Part shown: positions 20,901-34,775 of the stretch, piece after piece
How positions within the stretch are numbered: position 1 is the first letter of the stretch
Layout of the letters: every line of letters begins with the position of its first letter
Source: Petrolisthes cinctipes
Taxonomy: Eukaryota > Arthropoda > Malacostraca > Decapoda > Porcellanidae
DNA length: 64,000 bases
Assembly: GCA_033782935.1 (NCBI GenBank)
Contig: JAWQEG010001441.1
Coordinates: 62,001 to 126,000, forward strand
Direction: 5' to 3'
Position numbers and translations under genes: made by a program
Notes under the pieces: generated by a model
What the model was told of the DNA's origin: nothing
The model's database searches: none
Seen by the model: only the letters and a program-made list of their open reading frames with translations

Positions 20901-23900
20901 ATATTTAGAGATCCCAGAAGGTATCTGTACATGCCTACTCCTTGTTAGAGTATTTTCAACATACAGGCCAAAATCATACTGAAAATCGATATTTTAGGTG
21001 CCCAAAAGTCGATATGTGCATGCATCTTCTGTACCCGTTTATATCTCAAATTCTGGCCCTAAACACCCGAAAATTCGATATTTTGGGGTCCCAGAAGCGA
21101 TCTGTACATGCCTACTCCGTGTTAGAGTATTTTCAAAAATTCAGGCCCAAAACATGCTGAAAATCGATATTTTTGGTGCCCAAAGTCAATATGTGCATGT
21201 ATCTTCTGTACCCGTTTATATCTCAAATTCAGGCTCAAAACACCCGAAAATTCAATATTTTGGGGTCCCAGAAGCAATCTGTACATGCTTACACAGTGCT
21301 AGAATATTTTCAAAATATAGGCTAAAAACATGCTAAAAATCGATCTTTTAGGTGCCAAAAAGTCGATATCTCAAATTCAGTCCCAAAACACCCGAAAATT
21401 CGATATTTAGGGGTCCCAGAAGCGATCTGTACATGCCTACTCCGTGTTAGAGTATTTTCAAAATACATGCTCAAAACATACTGAAAATCGATCTTTTAGG
21501 TGCACAAAAGTCGATATGTGCATGCATCTTCAGTACCCGTTTATATCTCAAATTCAGGCTCAAAACACCCGAAAATTCAATATTTTGGGGTCCCAGAAGC
21601 AATCTGTACATGCCTACTCAGTGTTAGAGTATTTTCAAAATACAGGCCCAAAACATGCTGAAAATCGATATTTTTGGTGCCCAAAGTAAATATGTGCATG
21701 TATCTTCTGTACCCGTTTATATCTCAAATTCAGGCTCAAAATCCCCGAAAATTCAATATTTTGGGGTCCCAGAAGCAATCTGTACATATTCACTCAGTGC
21801 TAGAATATTTTCAAAATATAGGCTAAAAACATGCTAAAAATCGATCTTTTAGGTGCCAAAAAGTCGATATCTCTAATTCAGTCCCAAAACACCCGAAAAT
21901 TCGATATTTAGGGGTCCCAGAAGCGATCTGTACATGCCTACTCCGTGTTAGAGTATTTTCAAAATACATGCTCAAAACATACTGAAAATCGATCTTTTAG
22001 GTGCACAAAAGTCGATGTGTGCATGCATCTTCAGTACCCGTTTATATCTCAAATTCAGGCTCAAAACACCCGAAAATTCAATATTTTGGGGTCCCAGAAG
22101 CAATCTGTACATGCCTACTCAGTGTTAGAGTATTTTCAAAATACAGGCCCAAAACATGCTGAAAATCGATATTTTAGATGCCCAAAGTCAATATGTGCAT
22201 GTATCTTCTGTACCCGTTTATATCTCAAATTCAGGCTCAAAACACCCGAAAATTCAATATTTTGAGGTCCCAGAAGCAATCTGTACATGCCTACACAGTG
22301 CTAGAATATTTTCAAAATATAGGCTAAAAACATGCTAAAAATCGACATTTTAGGTGCCAAAAAATCGATATCTAAATTCAGTCCCAAAACACCCGAAAAT
22401 TCGATATTTAGAGGTCCCAGAAGGTATCTGTACTTGCCTACTCCTTGTTAGAGTATTTTCAACATACAGGCCAAAAACATACCGAAAATCGATCTTTTAG
22501 GTGCCCAAAAGTCGATATGTGCATGCATCTTCTGTACCCGTTTATATCTCAAATTCTGGCCCTAAACACCCGAAAATTCGATATTTTGGAGTCCCAGAAG
22601 CGATCTGTACATGCCTACTCCGTGTTAGAGTATTTTCAAAATTCAGGCCCAAAACATGCTGAAAATCGATATTTTTGGTGCCCAAAGTCAATATGTGCAT
22701 GTATCTTCTGTACCCGTTTATATCTCAAATTCAGGCTCAAAACACCCGAAAATTCAATATTTTGGGGTCCCAGAAGCAATCTGTACAGTGCTAGAATATT
22801 TTCAAAATATAGGCTAAAAACATGCTAATAATCGATCTTTTAGGTGCCAAAAAGTCGATATCTCAAATTCAGTCCCAAAACACCCGAAAATTCAATATTT
22901 AGGGGTCCCAGAAGCGATCTGTACATGCCTACTCCGTGTTAGAGTATTTTCAAAATACATGCTCAAAACATACTGAAAATCGATCTTTTAGGTGCACAAA
23001 AGTCGATATGTGCATGCATCTTCAGTACCCGTTTATATCTCAAATTCAGGCTCAAAACACCCGAAAAATCAATATTTTGGGGTCCCAAAAGCAATCTGTA
23101 CATGCCTACTCAGTGTTAGAGTATTTTCAAAATTCAGGCCCAAAACATGCTGAAAATCGATATTTTTGGTGCCCAAAGTCAATATGTGCATGTATCTTCT
23201 GTACCCGTTTATATCTCAAATTCAGGCTCAAAACACCCGAAAATTCAATATTTTGGGGTCCCAGAAGCAATCTGTACATGCCTACACAGTGCTAGAATAT
23301 TTTCAAAATATAGGCTAAAAACATGCTAAAAATCGATCTTTTAGGTGCCAAAAAGTCGATATCTCAAATTCAGTCCCAAAACACCCGAAAATTCGATATT
23401 TAGGGGTCCCAGAAGCGATCTGTACATGCCTACTCCGTGTTAGAGTATTTTTAAAATACATGCTCAAAACATACTGAAAATCGATCTTTTAGGTGCACAA
23501 AAGTCGATATGTGCTTGCATCTTCAGTACCCGTTTATATCTCAAATTCAGGCTCAAAACACCCGAAAATTCAATATTTTGGGGTCCCAGAAGCAATCTGT
23601 ACATGCCTACTCAGTGTTAGAGTATTTTCAAAATACAGGCCCAAAACATGCTGAAAATCGATATTTTAGATGCCCAAAGTCAATATGTGCATGTATCTTC
23701 TGTACCTGTTTATATCTCAAATTCAGGCTCAAAACACCCGAAAATTCAATATTTTGGGGTCCCAGAAGCAATCTGTACATGCCTACACAGTGCTAGAATA
23801 TTTTCAAAATATAGGCTAAAAACATGCTAAAAATCGACATTTTAGGTGCCAAAAAATCGATATATCAAATTCAGTCCCAAAACACCCGAAAATTCGATAT

Positions 23901-26443
23901 TTAGAGATCCCAGAAGGTATCTGTACATGCCTACTCCTTGTTAGAGTATTTTCAACATACAGGCCAAAATCATACTGAAAATCGATATTTTAGGTGCCCA
24001 AAAGTCGATATGTGCATGCATCTTCTGTACCCGTTTATATCTCAAATTCTGGCCCTAAACACCCGAAAATTCGATATTTTGGGGTCCCAGAAGCGATCTG
24101 TACATGCCTACTCCGTGTTAGAGTATTTTCAAAAATTCAGGCCCAAAACATGCTGAAAATCGATATTTTTGGTGCCCAAAGTCAATATGTGCATGTATCT
24201 TCTGTACCCGTTTATATCTCAAATTCAGGCTCAAAACACCCGAAAATTCAATATTTTGGGGTCCCAGAAGCAATCTGTACATGCTTACACAGTGCTAGAA
24301 TATTTTCAAAATATAGGCTAAAAACATGCTAAAAATCGATCTTTTAGGTGCCAAAAAGTCGATATCTCAAATTCAGTCCCAAAACACCCGAAAATTCGAT
24401 ATTTAGGGGTCCCAGAAGCGATCTGTACATGCCTACTCCGTGTTAGAGTATTTTCAAAATACATGCTCAAAACATACTGAAAATCGATCTTTTAGGTGCA
24501 CAAAAGTCGATATGTGCAAGCATCTTCAGTACCCGTTTATATCTCAAATTCAGGCTCAAAACACCCGAAAATTCAATATTTTGGGGTCCCAGAAGCAATC
24601 TGTACATGCCAACTCAGTGTTAGAGTATTTTCAAAATACAGGCCCAAAACATGCTGAAAATCGATATTTTAGATGCCCAAAGTCAATATGTGCATGTATC
24701 TTCTGTACCCGTTTATATCTCAAATTCAGGCTCAAAACACCCGAAAATTCAATATTTTGGGGTCGCAGAAGCAATCTGTACATGCCTACACAGTGCTAAA
24801 ATATTTTCAAAATATAGGCTAAAAACATGCTAAAAATCGACATTTTAGGTGCCATAAAATCGATATATCAAATTCAGTCCCAAAACACCTGAAAATTCGA
24901 TATTTAGAGGTCCCAGAAGGTATCTGTACATGCCTACTCCTTGTTAGAGTATTTTCAAAATACAGGCCAAAATCATACTGAAAATCGATCTTTTAGGTGC
25001 CCAAAAGTCGATATGTGCATGCATCTTCTGTACCCGTTTATATCTCAAATTCTGGCCCTAAACACCCGAAAATTCGATATTTTGGGGTCCCAGAAGCGAT
25101 CTGTACATGCCTACTCAGTGTTAGAGTATTTTCAAAATTCAGGCCCAAAACATGCTGAAAATCGATATTTTTGGTGCCCAAAGTCAATATGTGCATGTAT
25201 CTTCTGTACCCGTTTATATCTCAAATTCAGGCTCAAAACACCCGAAAATTCAATATTTTGGGGTCCCAGAAGCAATATGTACATGCCTACTCAGTGCTAG
25301 AATATTTTCAAAATATAGGCTAAAAAAATGCTAAAAATCGATCTTTTAGGTGCCAAAAAGTCGATATCTCAAATTCAGTCCCAAAACACCCGAAAATTCG
25401 ATATTTAGGGGTCCCAGAAGCGATCTGTACATGCCTACTCCGTGTTAGAGTATTTTCAACATACAGGCCAAAAACATACTGAAAATCGATCTTTTAGGTG
25501 CACAAAAGTCGATATGTGCAAGCATCTTCAGTACCCGTTTATATCTCAAATTCAGGCTCAAAACACCCGAAAATTCAATATTTTGGGGTCCCAGAAGCAA
25601 TCTGTACATGCCTACTCAGTGTTAGAGTATTTTCAAAATACAGGCCCAAAACATGCTGAAAATCGATATTTTAGATGCCCAAAGTCAATATGTGCATGTA
25701 TCTTCTGTACCCGTTTATATCTCAAATTCAGGCTCAAAACACCCGAAAATTCAATATTTTGGGGTCGCAGAAGCAATCTGTACATGCCTACACAGTACTA
25801 GAATATTTTCAAAATATAGGCTAAAAACATGCTAAAAATCGACATTTTAGGTGCCAAAAACTCGATATCTCAAATTCAGTCCCAAAACACCCGAAAATTC
25901 GATATTTAGGGGTCCCAGAAGCGATCTGTACATGCCTACTCCGTGTTAGAGTATTTTCAAAATACATGCTCAAAACATACTGAAAATCGATCTTTTAGGT
26001 GCACAAAAGTCGATATGTGCATGCATCTTCAGTACCCGTTTATATCTCAAATTCAGGCTCAAAACACCCGAAAATTCAATATTTTGGGGTCCCAGAAGCA
26101 ATCTGTACATGCCTACTCAATGTTAGAGTATTTTCAAAATACAGGCCCAAAACATGCTGATAATCGATATTTTATATGCCCAAAGTCAATATGTGCATGT
26201 ATCTTCTGTACCCGTTTATATCTCAAATTCAGGCTCAAAACACCCGAAAATTCAATATTTTGGGGTCCCAGAAGCAATCTGTACATGCCTACACAGTGCT
26301 AGAATATTTTCAAAATATAGGCTAAAAACATGCTAAAAATCGATATTTTAGGTGCCAAAAAATCGATATCTCAAATTCAGTCCCAAAACACCCGAAAATT
26401 CAATATTTAGAGGTCCCAGAAGGTATCTGTACATGCCTACTCC

Positions 26444-26943
26444 TTGTTAGAGTATTTTCAACATACAGGCCAAAAACATACTGAAAATCGATCTTTTAGG
26501 TGCCAAAAAGTCGATATGTGCATGCATCTTCTGTACCCGTTTATATCTCAAATTCTGGCCCTAAACACCCGAAAATTCGATATTTTGGGGTCCCAGAAGC
26601 GATCTGTACATGCCTACTCCGTGTCAGAGTATTTTCAAAATTCAGGCCCAAAACATGCTGAAAATCGATATTTTTGGTGCCCAAAGTCAATATGTGCATG
26701 TATCTTCTGTACCCGTTTATATCTCAAATTCAGGCTCAAAACCCCCGAAAATTCAATATTTTGGGGTCCCAGAAGCAATCTGTACATATTCACTCAGTGC
26801 TAGAATATTTTCAAAATATAGGCTAAAAACATGCTAAAAATCGATCTTTTAGGTGCCAAAAAGTCGATATCTCAAATTCAGTCCAAAACACCCGAAAATT
26901 CGATATTTAGGGGTCCCAGAAGCGATCTGTACATGCCTACTCC
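26444..26943 (+). repeat. Fused trimer joining two ancestral trimers
   Basis: The 5' part matches the trimer at 18948 (CCGTGTCAGAG, GGTGCCAAAAAGTCG in A1, CCCAAAGTCAATATG in B1). From about 26742 it matches the trimer at 19449/21444 instead (AACCCCCGAAAATTC, GTACATATTCACTCAG). The related copies at 35277-36278 and 44787-45789 keep both trimers separate. An exchange between 26687 and 26742 would have removed one 502-bp trimer. Confidence 0.72.
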
Positions 26944-29900
26944 GTGTTAGAGTATTTTCAAAATACATGCTGAAAACATACTGAAAATCGATCTTTTAGG
27001 TGCACAAAAGTCGATGTGTGCATGCATCTTCAGTACCCGTTTATATCTCAAATTCAGGCTCAAAACACCCGAAAATTCAATATTTTGGGGTCCCAGAAGC
27101 AATCTGTACATGCCTACTCAGTGTTAGAGTATTTTCAAAATACAGGCCCAAAACATGCTGAAAATCGATATTTTAGATGCCCAAAGTCAATATGTGCATG
27201 TATCTTCTGTACCCGTTTATATCTCAAATTCAGGCTCAAAACACCCGAAAATTCAATATTTTGAGGTCCCAGAAGCAATCTGTACATGCCTACACAGTGC
27301 TAGAATATTTTCAAAATATAGGCTAAAAACATGCTAAAAATCGACATTTTAGGTGCCAAAAAATCGATATCTAAATTCAGTCCCAAAACACCCGAAAATT
27401 CGATATTTAGAGGTCCCAGAAGGTATCTGTACTTGCCTACTCCTTGTTAGAGTATTTTCAACATACAGGCCAAAAACATACCGAAAATCGATCTTTTAGG
27501 TGCCCAAAAGTCGATATGTGCATGCATCTTCTGTACCCGTTTATATCTCAAATTCTGGCCCTAAACACCCGAAAATTCGATATTTTGGGGTCCCAGAAGC
27601 GATCTGTACATGCCTACTCCGTGTTAGAGTATTTTCAAAATTCAGGACCAAAACATGCTGAAAATCGATATTTTTGGTGCCCAAAGTCAATATGTGCATG
27701 TATCTTCTGTACCCGTTTATATCTCAAATTCAGGCTCAAAACACCCGAAAATTCAATATTTTGGGGTCCCAGAAGCAATCTGTACAGTGCTAGAATATTT
27801 TCAAAATATAGGCTAAAAACATGCTAATAATCGATCTTTTAGGTGCCAAAAAGTCGATATCTCAAATTCAGTCCCAAAACACCCGAAAATTCAATATTTA
27901 GGGGTCCCAGAAGCGATCTGTACATGCCTACTCCGTGTTAGAGTATTTTCAAAATACATGCTCAAAACATACTGAAAATCGATCTTTTAGGTGCACAAAA
28001 GTCGATATGTGCATGCATCTTCAGTACCCGTTTATATCTCAAATTCAGGCTCAAAACACCCGAAAATTCAATATTTTGGGGTCCCAAAAGCAATCTGTAC
28101 ATGCCTACTCAGTGTTAGAGTATTTTCAAAATTCAGGCCCAAAACATGCTGAAAATCGATATTTTTGGTGCCCAAAGTCAATATGTGCATGTATCTTCTG
28201 TACCCGTTTATATCTCAAATTCAGGCTCAAAACACCCGAAAATTCAATATTTTGGGGTCCCAGAAGCAATCTGTACATGCCTACACAGTGCTAGAATATT
28301 TTCAAAATATAGGCTAAAAACATGCTAAAAATCGATCTTTTAGGTGCCAAAAAGTCGATATCTCAAATTCAGTCCCAAAACACCCGAAAATTCGATATTT
28401 AGGGGTCCCAGAAGCGATCTGTACATGCCTACTCCGTGTTAGAGTATTTTTAAAATACATGCTCAAAACATACTGAAAATCGATCTTTTAGGTGCACAAA
28501 AGTCGATATGTGCTTGCATCTTCAGTACCCGTTTATATCTCAAATTCAGGCTCAAAACACCCGAAAATTCAATATTTTGGGGTCCCAGAAGCAATCTGTA
28601 CATGCCTACTCAGTGTTAGAGTATTTTCAAAATACAGGCCCAAAACATGCTGAAAATCGATATTTTAGATGCCCAAAGTCAATATGTGCATGTATCTTCT
28701 GTACCTGTTTATATCTCAAATTCAGGCTCAAAACACCCGAAAATTCAATATTTTGGGGTCCCAGAAGCAATCTGTACATGCCTACACAGTGCTAGAATAT
28801 TTTCAAAATATAGGCTAAAAACATGCTAAAAATCGACATTTTAGGTGCCAAAAAATCGATATATCAAATTCAGTCCCAAAACACCCGAAAATTCGATATT
28901 TAGAGATCCCAGAAGGTATCTGTACATGCCTACTCCTTGTTAGAGTATTTTCAACATACAGGCCAAAATCATACTGAAAATCGATATTTTAGGTGCCCAA
29001 AAGTCGATATGTGCATGCATCTTCTGTACCCGTTTATATCTCAAATTCTGGCCCTAAACACCCGAAAATTCGATATTTTGGGGTCCCAGAAGCGATCTGT
29101 ACATGCCTACTCCGTGTTAGAGTATTTTCAAAAATTCAGGCCCAAAACATGCTGAAAATCGATATTTTTGGTGCCCAAAGTCAATATGTGCATGTATCTT
29201 CTGTACCCGTTTATATCTCAAATTCAGGCTCAAAACACCCGAAAATTCAATATTTTGGGGTCCCAGAAGCAATCTGTACATGCTTACACAGTGCTAGAAT
29301 ATTTTCAAAATATAGGCTAAAAACATGCTAAAAATCGATCTTTTAGGTGCCAAAAAGTCGATATCTCAAATTCAGTCCCAAAACACCCGAAAATTCGATA
29401 TTTAGGGGTCCCAGAAGCGATCTGTACATGCCTACTCCGTGTTAGAGTATTTTCAAAATACATGCTCAAAACATACTGAAAATCGATCTTTTAGGTGCAC
29501 AAAAGTCGATATGTGCAAGCATCTTCAGTACCCGTTTATATCTCAAATTCAGGCTCAAAACACCCGAAAATTCAATATTTTGGGGTCCCAGAAGCAATCT
29601 GTACATGCCTACTCAGTGTTAGAGTATTTTCAAAATACAGGCCCAAAACATGCTGAAAATCGATATTTTAGATGCCCAAAGTCAATATGTGCATGTATCT
29701 TCTGTACCCGTTTATATCTCAAATTCAGGCTCAAAACACCCGAAAATTCAATATTTTGGGGTCGCAGAAGCAATCTGTACATGCCTACACAGTGCTAAAA
29801 TATTTTCAAAATATAGGCTAAAAACATGCTAAAAATCGACATTTTAGGTGCCAAAAAATCGATATATCAAATTCAGTCCCAAAACACCTGAAAATTCGAT

Positions 29901-32900
29901 ATTTAGAGGTCCCAGAAGGTATCTGTACATGCCTACTCCTTGTTAGAGTATTTTCAAAATACAGGCCAAAATCATACTGAAAATCGATCTTTTAGGTGCC
30001 CAAAAGTCGATATGTGCATGCATCTTCTGTACCCGTTTATATCTCAAATTCTGGCCCTAAACACCCGAAAATTCGATATTTTGGGGTCCCAGAAGCGATC
30101 TGTACATGCCTACTCAGTGTTAGAGTATTTTCAAAATTCAGGCCCAAAACATGCTGAAAATCGATATTTTTGGTGCCCAAAGTCAATATGTGCATGTATC
30201 TTCTGTACCCGTTTATATCTCAAATTCAGGCTCAAAACACCCGAAAATTCAATATTTTGGGGTCCCAGAAGCAATATGTACATGCCTACTCAGTGCTAGA
30301 ATATTTTCAAAATATAGGCTAAAAAAATGCTAAAAATCGATCTTTTAGGTGCCAAAAAGTCGATATCTCAAATTCAGTCCCAAAACACCCGAAAATTCGA
30401 TATTTAGGGGTCCCAGAAGCGATCTGTACATGCCTACTCCGTGTTAGAGTATTTTCAACATACAGGCCAAAAACATACTGAAAATCGATCTTTTAGGTGC
30501 ACAAAAGTCGATATGTGCAAGCATCTTCAGTACCCGTTTATATCTCAAATTCAGGCTCAAAACACCCGAAAATTCAATATTTTGGGGTCCCAGAAGCAAT
30601 CTGTACATGCCTACTCAGTGTTAGAGTATTTTCAAAATACAGGCCCAAAACATGCTGAAAATCGATATTTTAGATGCCCAAAGTCAATATGTGCATGTAT
30701 CTTCTGTAACCGTTTATATCTCAAATTCAGGCTCAAAACACCCGAAAATTCAATATTTTGGGGTCGCAGAAGCAATCTGTACATGCCTACACAGTACTAG
30801 AATATTTTCAAAATATAGGCTAAAAACATGCTAAAAATCGACATTTTAGGTGCCAAAAAATCGATATCTCAAATTCAGTCCCAAAACACCCGAAAATTCG
30901 ATATTTAGAGGTCCCAGAAGGTATCTGTACATGCCTACTCCGTGTTAGAGTATTTTCAAAATACAGGCCAAAAACATACCGAAAATCGATCTTTTAGGTG
31001 CCCAAAAGTCGATATGTGCATGCATCTTCTGTACCCGTTTATATCTCAAATTCTGGCCCTAAACACCCGAAAATTCGATATTTTGGGGTCCCAGAAGCGA
31101 TCTGTACATGCCTACTCAGTGCTAGAGTATTTTCAAAATACAGGCCCAAAACATGCTAAAAATCGATATTTTTGGTGCCCAAAGTCAATATGTGCATGTA
31201 TCTTCTGTACCCGTTTATATCTCAAATTCAGGCTCAAAACACCCGAAAAATCAATATTTTGGGGTCCCAGAAGCAATCTGTACATGCCTACTCAGTGCTA
31301 GAATATTTTCAAAATATAGGCTAAAAACATGCTAAAAATCGATCTTTTAGGTGCCAAAAAGTCGATATCTCAAATTCAGTCCCAAAACACCCGAAAATTC
31401 GATATTTAGGGGTCCCAGAAGCGATCTGTACATGCCTACTCCGTGTTAGAGTATTTTTAAAATACATGCTCAAAACATACTGAAAATCGATCTTTTAGGT
31501 GCACAAAAGTCGATATGTGCTTGCATCTTCAGTACCCGTTTATATCTCAAATTCAGGCTCAAAACACCCGAAAATTCAATATTTTGGGGTCCCAGAAGCA
31601 ATCTGTACATGCCTACTCAGTGTTAGAGTATTTTCAAAATACAGGCCCAAAACATGCTGAAAATCGATATTTTAGATGCCCAAAGTCAATATGTGCATGT
31701 ATCTTCTGTACCCGTTTATATCTCAAATTCAGGCTCAAAACACCCGAAAATTCAATATTTTGGGGTCCCAGAAGCAATCTGTACATGCCTACACAGTGCT
31801 AGAATATTTTCAAAATATAGGCTAAAAACATGCTAAAAATCGACATTTTAAGTGCCAAAAAATCGATATATCAAATTCAGTCCCAAAACACCCGAAAATT
31901 CGATATTTAGAGATCCCAGAAGGTATCTGTACATGCCTACTCCTTGTTAGAGTATTTTCAACATACAGGCCAAAATCATACTGAAAATCGATCTTTTAGG
32001 TGCCCAAAAGTCGATATGTGCATGCATCTTCTGTACCCGTTTATATCTCAAATTCTGGCCCTAAACACCCGAAAATTCGATATTTTGGGGTCCCAGAAGC
32101 GATCTGTACATGCCTACTCAGTGTTAGAGTATTTTCAAAATTCAGGCCCAAAACATGCTGAAAATCGATATTTTTGGTGCCCAAAGTCAATATGTGCATG
32201 TATCTTCTGTACCCGTTTATATCTCAAATTCAGGCTCAAAACACCCGAAAATTCAATATTTTGGGGTCCCAGAAGCAATATGTACATGCCTACTCAGTGC
32301 TAGAATATTTTCAAAATATAGGCTAAAAAAATGCTAAAAATCGATCTTTTAGGTGCCAAAAAGTCGATATCTCAAATTCAGTCCCAAAACACCCGAAAAT
32401 TCGATATTTAGGGGTCCCAGAAGCGATCTGTACATGCCTACTCCGTGTTAGAGTATTTTCAAAATACATGCTCAAAACATACTGAAAATCGATCTTTTAG
32501 GTGCACAAAAGTCGATATGTGCAAGCATCTTCAGTACCCGTTTATATATCAAATTCAGGCTCAAAACACCCGAAAATTCAATATTTTGGGGTCCCAGAAG
32601 CAATCTGTACATGCCTACTCAGTGTTAAGAGTATTTTCAAAATACAGGCCCAAAACATGCTGAAAATCGATATTTTAGATGCCCAAAGTCAATATGTGCA
32701 TGTATCTTCTGTACCCGTTTATATCTCAAATTCAGGCTCAAAACACCCGAAAATTCAATATTTTGGGGTCGCAGAAGCAATCTGTACATGCCTACACAGT
32801 ACTAGAATATTTTCAAAATATAGGCTAAAAACATGCTAAAAATCGACATTTTAGGTGCCAAAAAATCGATATCTCAAATTCAGTCCCAAAACACCCGAAA

Positions 32901-33447
32901 ATTCGATATTTAGAGGTCCCAGAAGGTATCTGTACATGCCTACTCCGTGTTAGAGTATTTTCAAAATACAGGCCAAAAACATACCGAAAATCGATCTTTT
33001 AGGTGCCCAAAAGTCGATATGTGCATGCATCTTCTGTACCCGTTTATATCTCAAATTCTGGCCCTAAACACCCGAAAATTCGATATTTTGGGGTCCCAGA
33101 AGCGATCTGTACATGCCTACTCAGTGCTAGAGTATTTTCAAAATACAGGCCCAAAACATGCTAAAAATAAATATTTTAGATGCCCAAAGTCAATATGTGC
33201 ATGTATCTTCTGTACCCGTTTATATCTCAAATTCAGGCTCAAAACACCCGAAAAATCAATATTTTGGGGTCCCAGAAGCAATCTGTACATGCCTACTCAG
33301 TGCTAGAATATTTTCAAAATATAGGCTAAAAACATGCTAAAAATCGATCTTTTAGGTGCCAAAAAGTCGATATCTCAAATTCAGTCCCAAAACACCCGAA
33401 AATTCGATATTTAGGGGTCCCAGAAGCGATCTGTACATGCCTACTCC

Positions 33448-33771
33448 GTGTTAGAGTATTTTCAAAATACAGGCCCAAAACATGCTGAAAATCGATATTT
33501 TAGATGCCCAAAGTCAATATGTAGCTGTATCTTCTGTACCCGTTTATATCACAAATTCAGGCTGAAAACACCCGAAAATTCAATATTTTGGGGTCCCAGA
33601 AGCAATCTGTACATGCCTACACAGTGCTAGAATATTTTCAAAATATAGGCTAAAAACATGCTAAAAATCGACATTTTAGGTGCCAAAAACTCGATATCTC
33701 AAATTCAGTCCCAAAACACCCGAAAATTCGATATTTAGAGGTCCCAGAAGGTATCTGTACATGCCTACTCC
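33448..33771 (+). repeat. B2-C2 dimer lacking its A unit (copy 1)
   Basis: B2 33448-33623 and C2 33624-33771, 324 bp, follow a C1 unit directly. The B2 carries TATGTAGCTGTATC and GGCTGAAAACACC. An identical arrangement stands at 42783-43106, so the loss of the A unit came before the super-repeat duplication. Confidence 0.87.
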
Positions 33772-34449
33772 GTGTTAGAGTATTTTCAACATACAGGCCA
33801 AAAACATACTGAAAATCGATCTTTTAGGTGCCCAAAATTCGATATGTGCATGCATCTTCTGTACCCGTTTATATCTCAAATTCTGGCCCTAAACACCCGA
33901 AAATTCGATATTTTGGGGTCCCAGAAGCGATCTGTACATGCCTACTCCGTGTTAGAGTATTTTCAAAATTCAGGCCCAAAACATGCTGAAAATCGATCTT
34001 TTAGGTGCACAAAAGTCGATATGTGCATGCATCTTCAGTACCCGTTTATATCTCAAATTCAGGCTCAAAACACCCGAAAATTCAATATTTTGGTGTCCCA
34101 GAAGGAATCTGTACATGCCTATTCAGTGTTAGAGTATTTTCAAAATACAGGCCCAAAACATACTGATAATCGATATTTTAGATGCCCAAAGTCAATATGT
34201 GCATGTATCTTCTGTACCCGTTTATATCTCAAATTCAGGCTCAAAACACCCGAAAATTCAATATTTTGGGGTCCCAGAAGCAATCTGTACATGCCTACAC
34301 AGTGCTAGAATATTTTAAAAATATAGGCTAAAAACATGCTAAAAATCGACATTTTAGGTTCCAAAAAATCGATATCACAAATTCAGTCCCAAAACACCCG
34401 AAAATTCGATATTTAGAGGTCCCAGAAGGTATCTGTACTTGCCTACTCC
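33772..34449 (+). repeat. 678-bp 4-mer HOR variant, copy 2
   Basis: A1, B1/A2 hybrid at 33949, B2, C2, with the same switch point in GAAAATCGAT (33988-33997) as the copy at 17269. It has CCCAAAATTCG in A1 and TTTGGTGTCCC at 34094, which is private to this copy. Its C2 reads TTTTAAAAATATAGG and GGTTCCAAAAAATCG. Confidence 0.87.
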
Positions 34450-34775
34450 TTGTTAGAGTATTTTCAACATACAGGCCAAAAACATACTGAAAATCGATCT
34501 TTTAGGTGCCCAAAAGTCGATATGTGCATGCATCTTCTGTACCCGTTTATATCTCAAATTCTGGCCCTAAACACCCAAAAAATTCGATATTTTGGGGTCC
34601 CAGCAGCGATCTGTACATGCCTACTCCGTGTTAGAGTATTTTCAAAATATAGGCTAAAAACATGCTAAAAATCGATCTTTTAGGTGCCAAAAAGTCGATA
34701 TCTCAAATTCAGTCCCAAAACACCCGAAAATTCGATATTTAGGGGTCCCAGAAGCGATCTGTACATGCCTACTCC
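34450..34775 (+). repeat. A1-C dimer: exact loss of one B1 monomer
   Basis: A1 34450-34627 (178 bp, one extra A in ACCCAAAAAATTCG) runs into a C unit that starts like B (GTGTTAGAGTATTTTC) and continues like C (AAATATAGGCTAAAAAC). Copies at 43785 and 61545 have the full A1-B1-C1 trimer. The switch lies in the 12 bases TATTTTCAAAAT at 34637-34648 that B1 and C1 share. Confidence 0.88.

Larger units (their letters stand above)
16267..26943 (+). repeat. Regular trimer domain with nested 1.2- to 7.5-kb duplications
   Basis: Trimer starts: 16267, 16768, 17269 (4-mer), 17947, 18448, 18948, 19449, 19951, 20451, 20942, 21444, 21945, 22445, 22936, 23437, 23938, 24440, 24941, 25442, 25943, 26444. Spacing is 501 except where single-base indels or the 10-bp deletion (20451, 22445) change it. 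Shared private variants show internal duplications with offsets 1179 (about 16690-17215), 1994 (about 19500-20830), 2996 (about 20830-21440), 4999 (about 21700-25800 with 26700-30800) and 7495/7496 (18340-19300 with 25835-26790). Confidence 0.85.
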
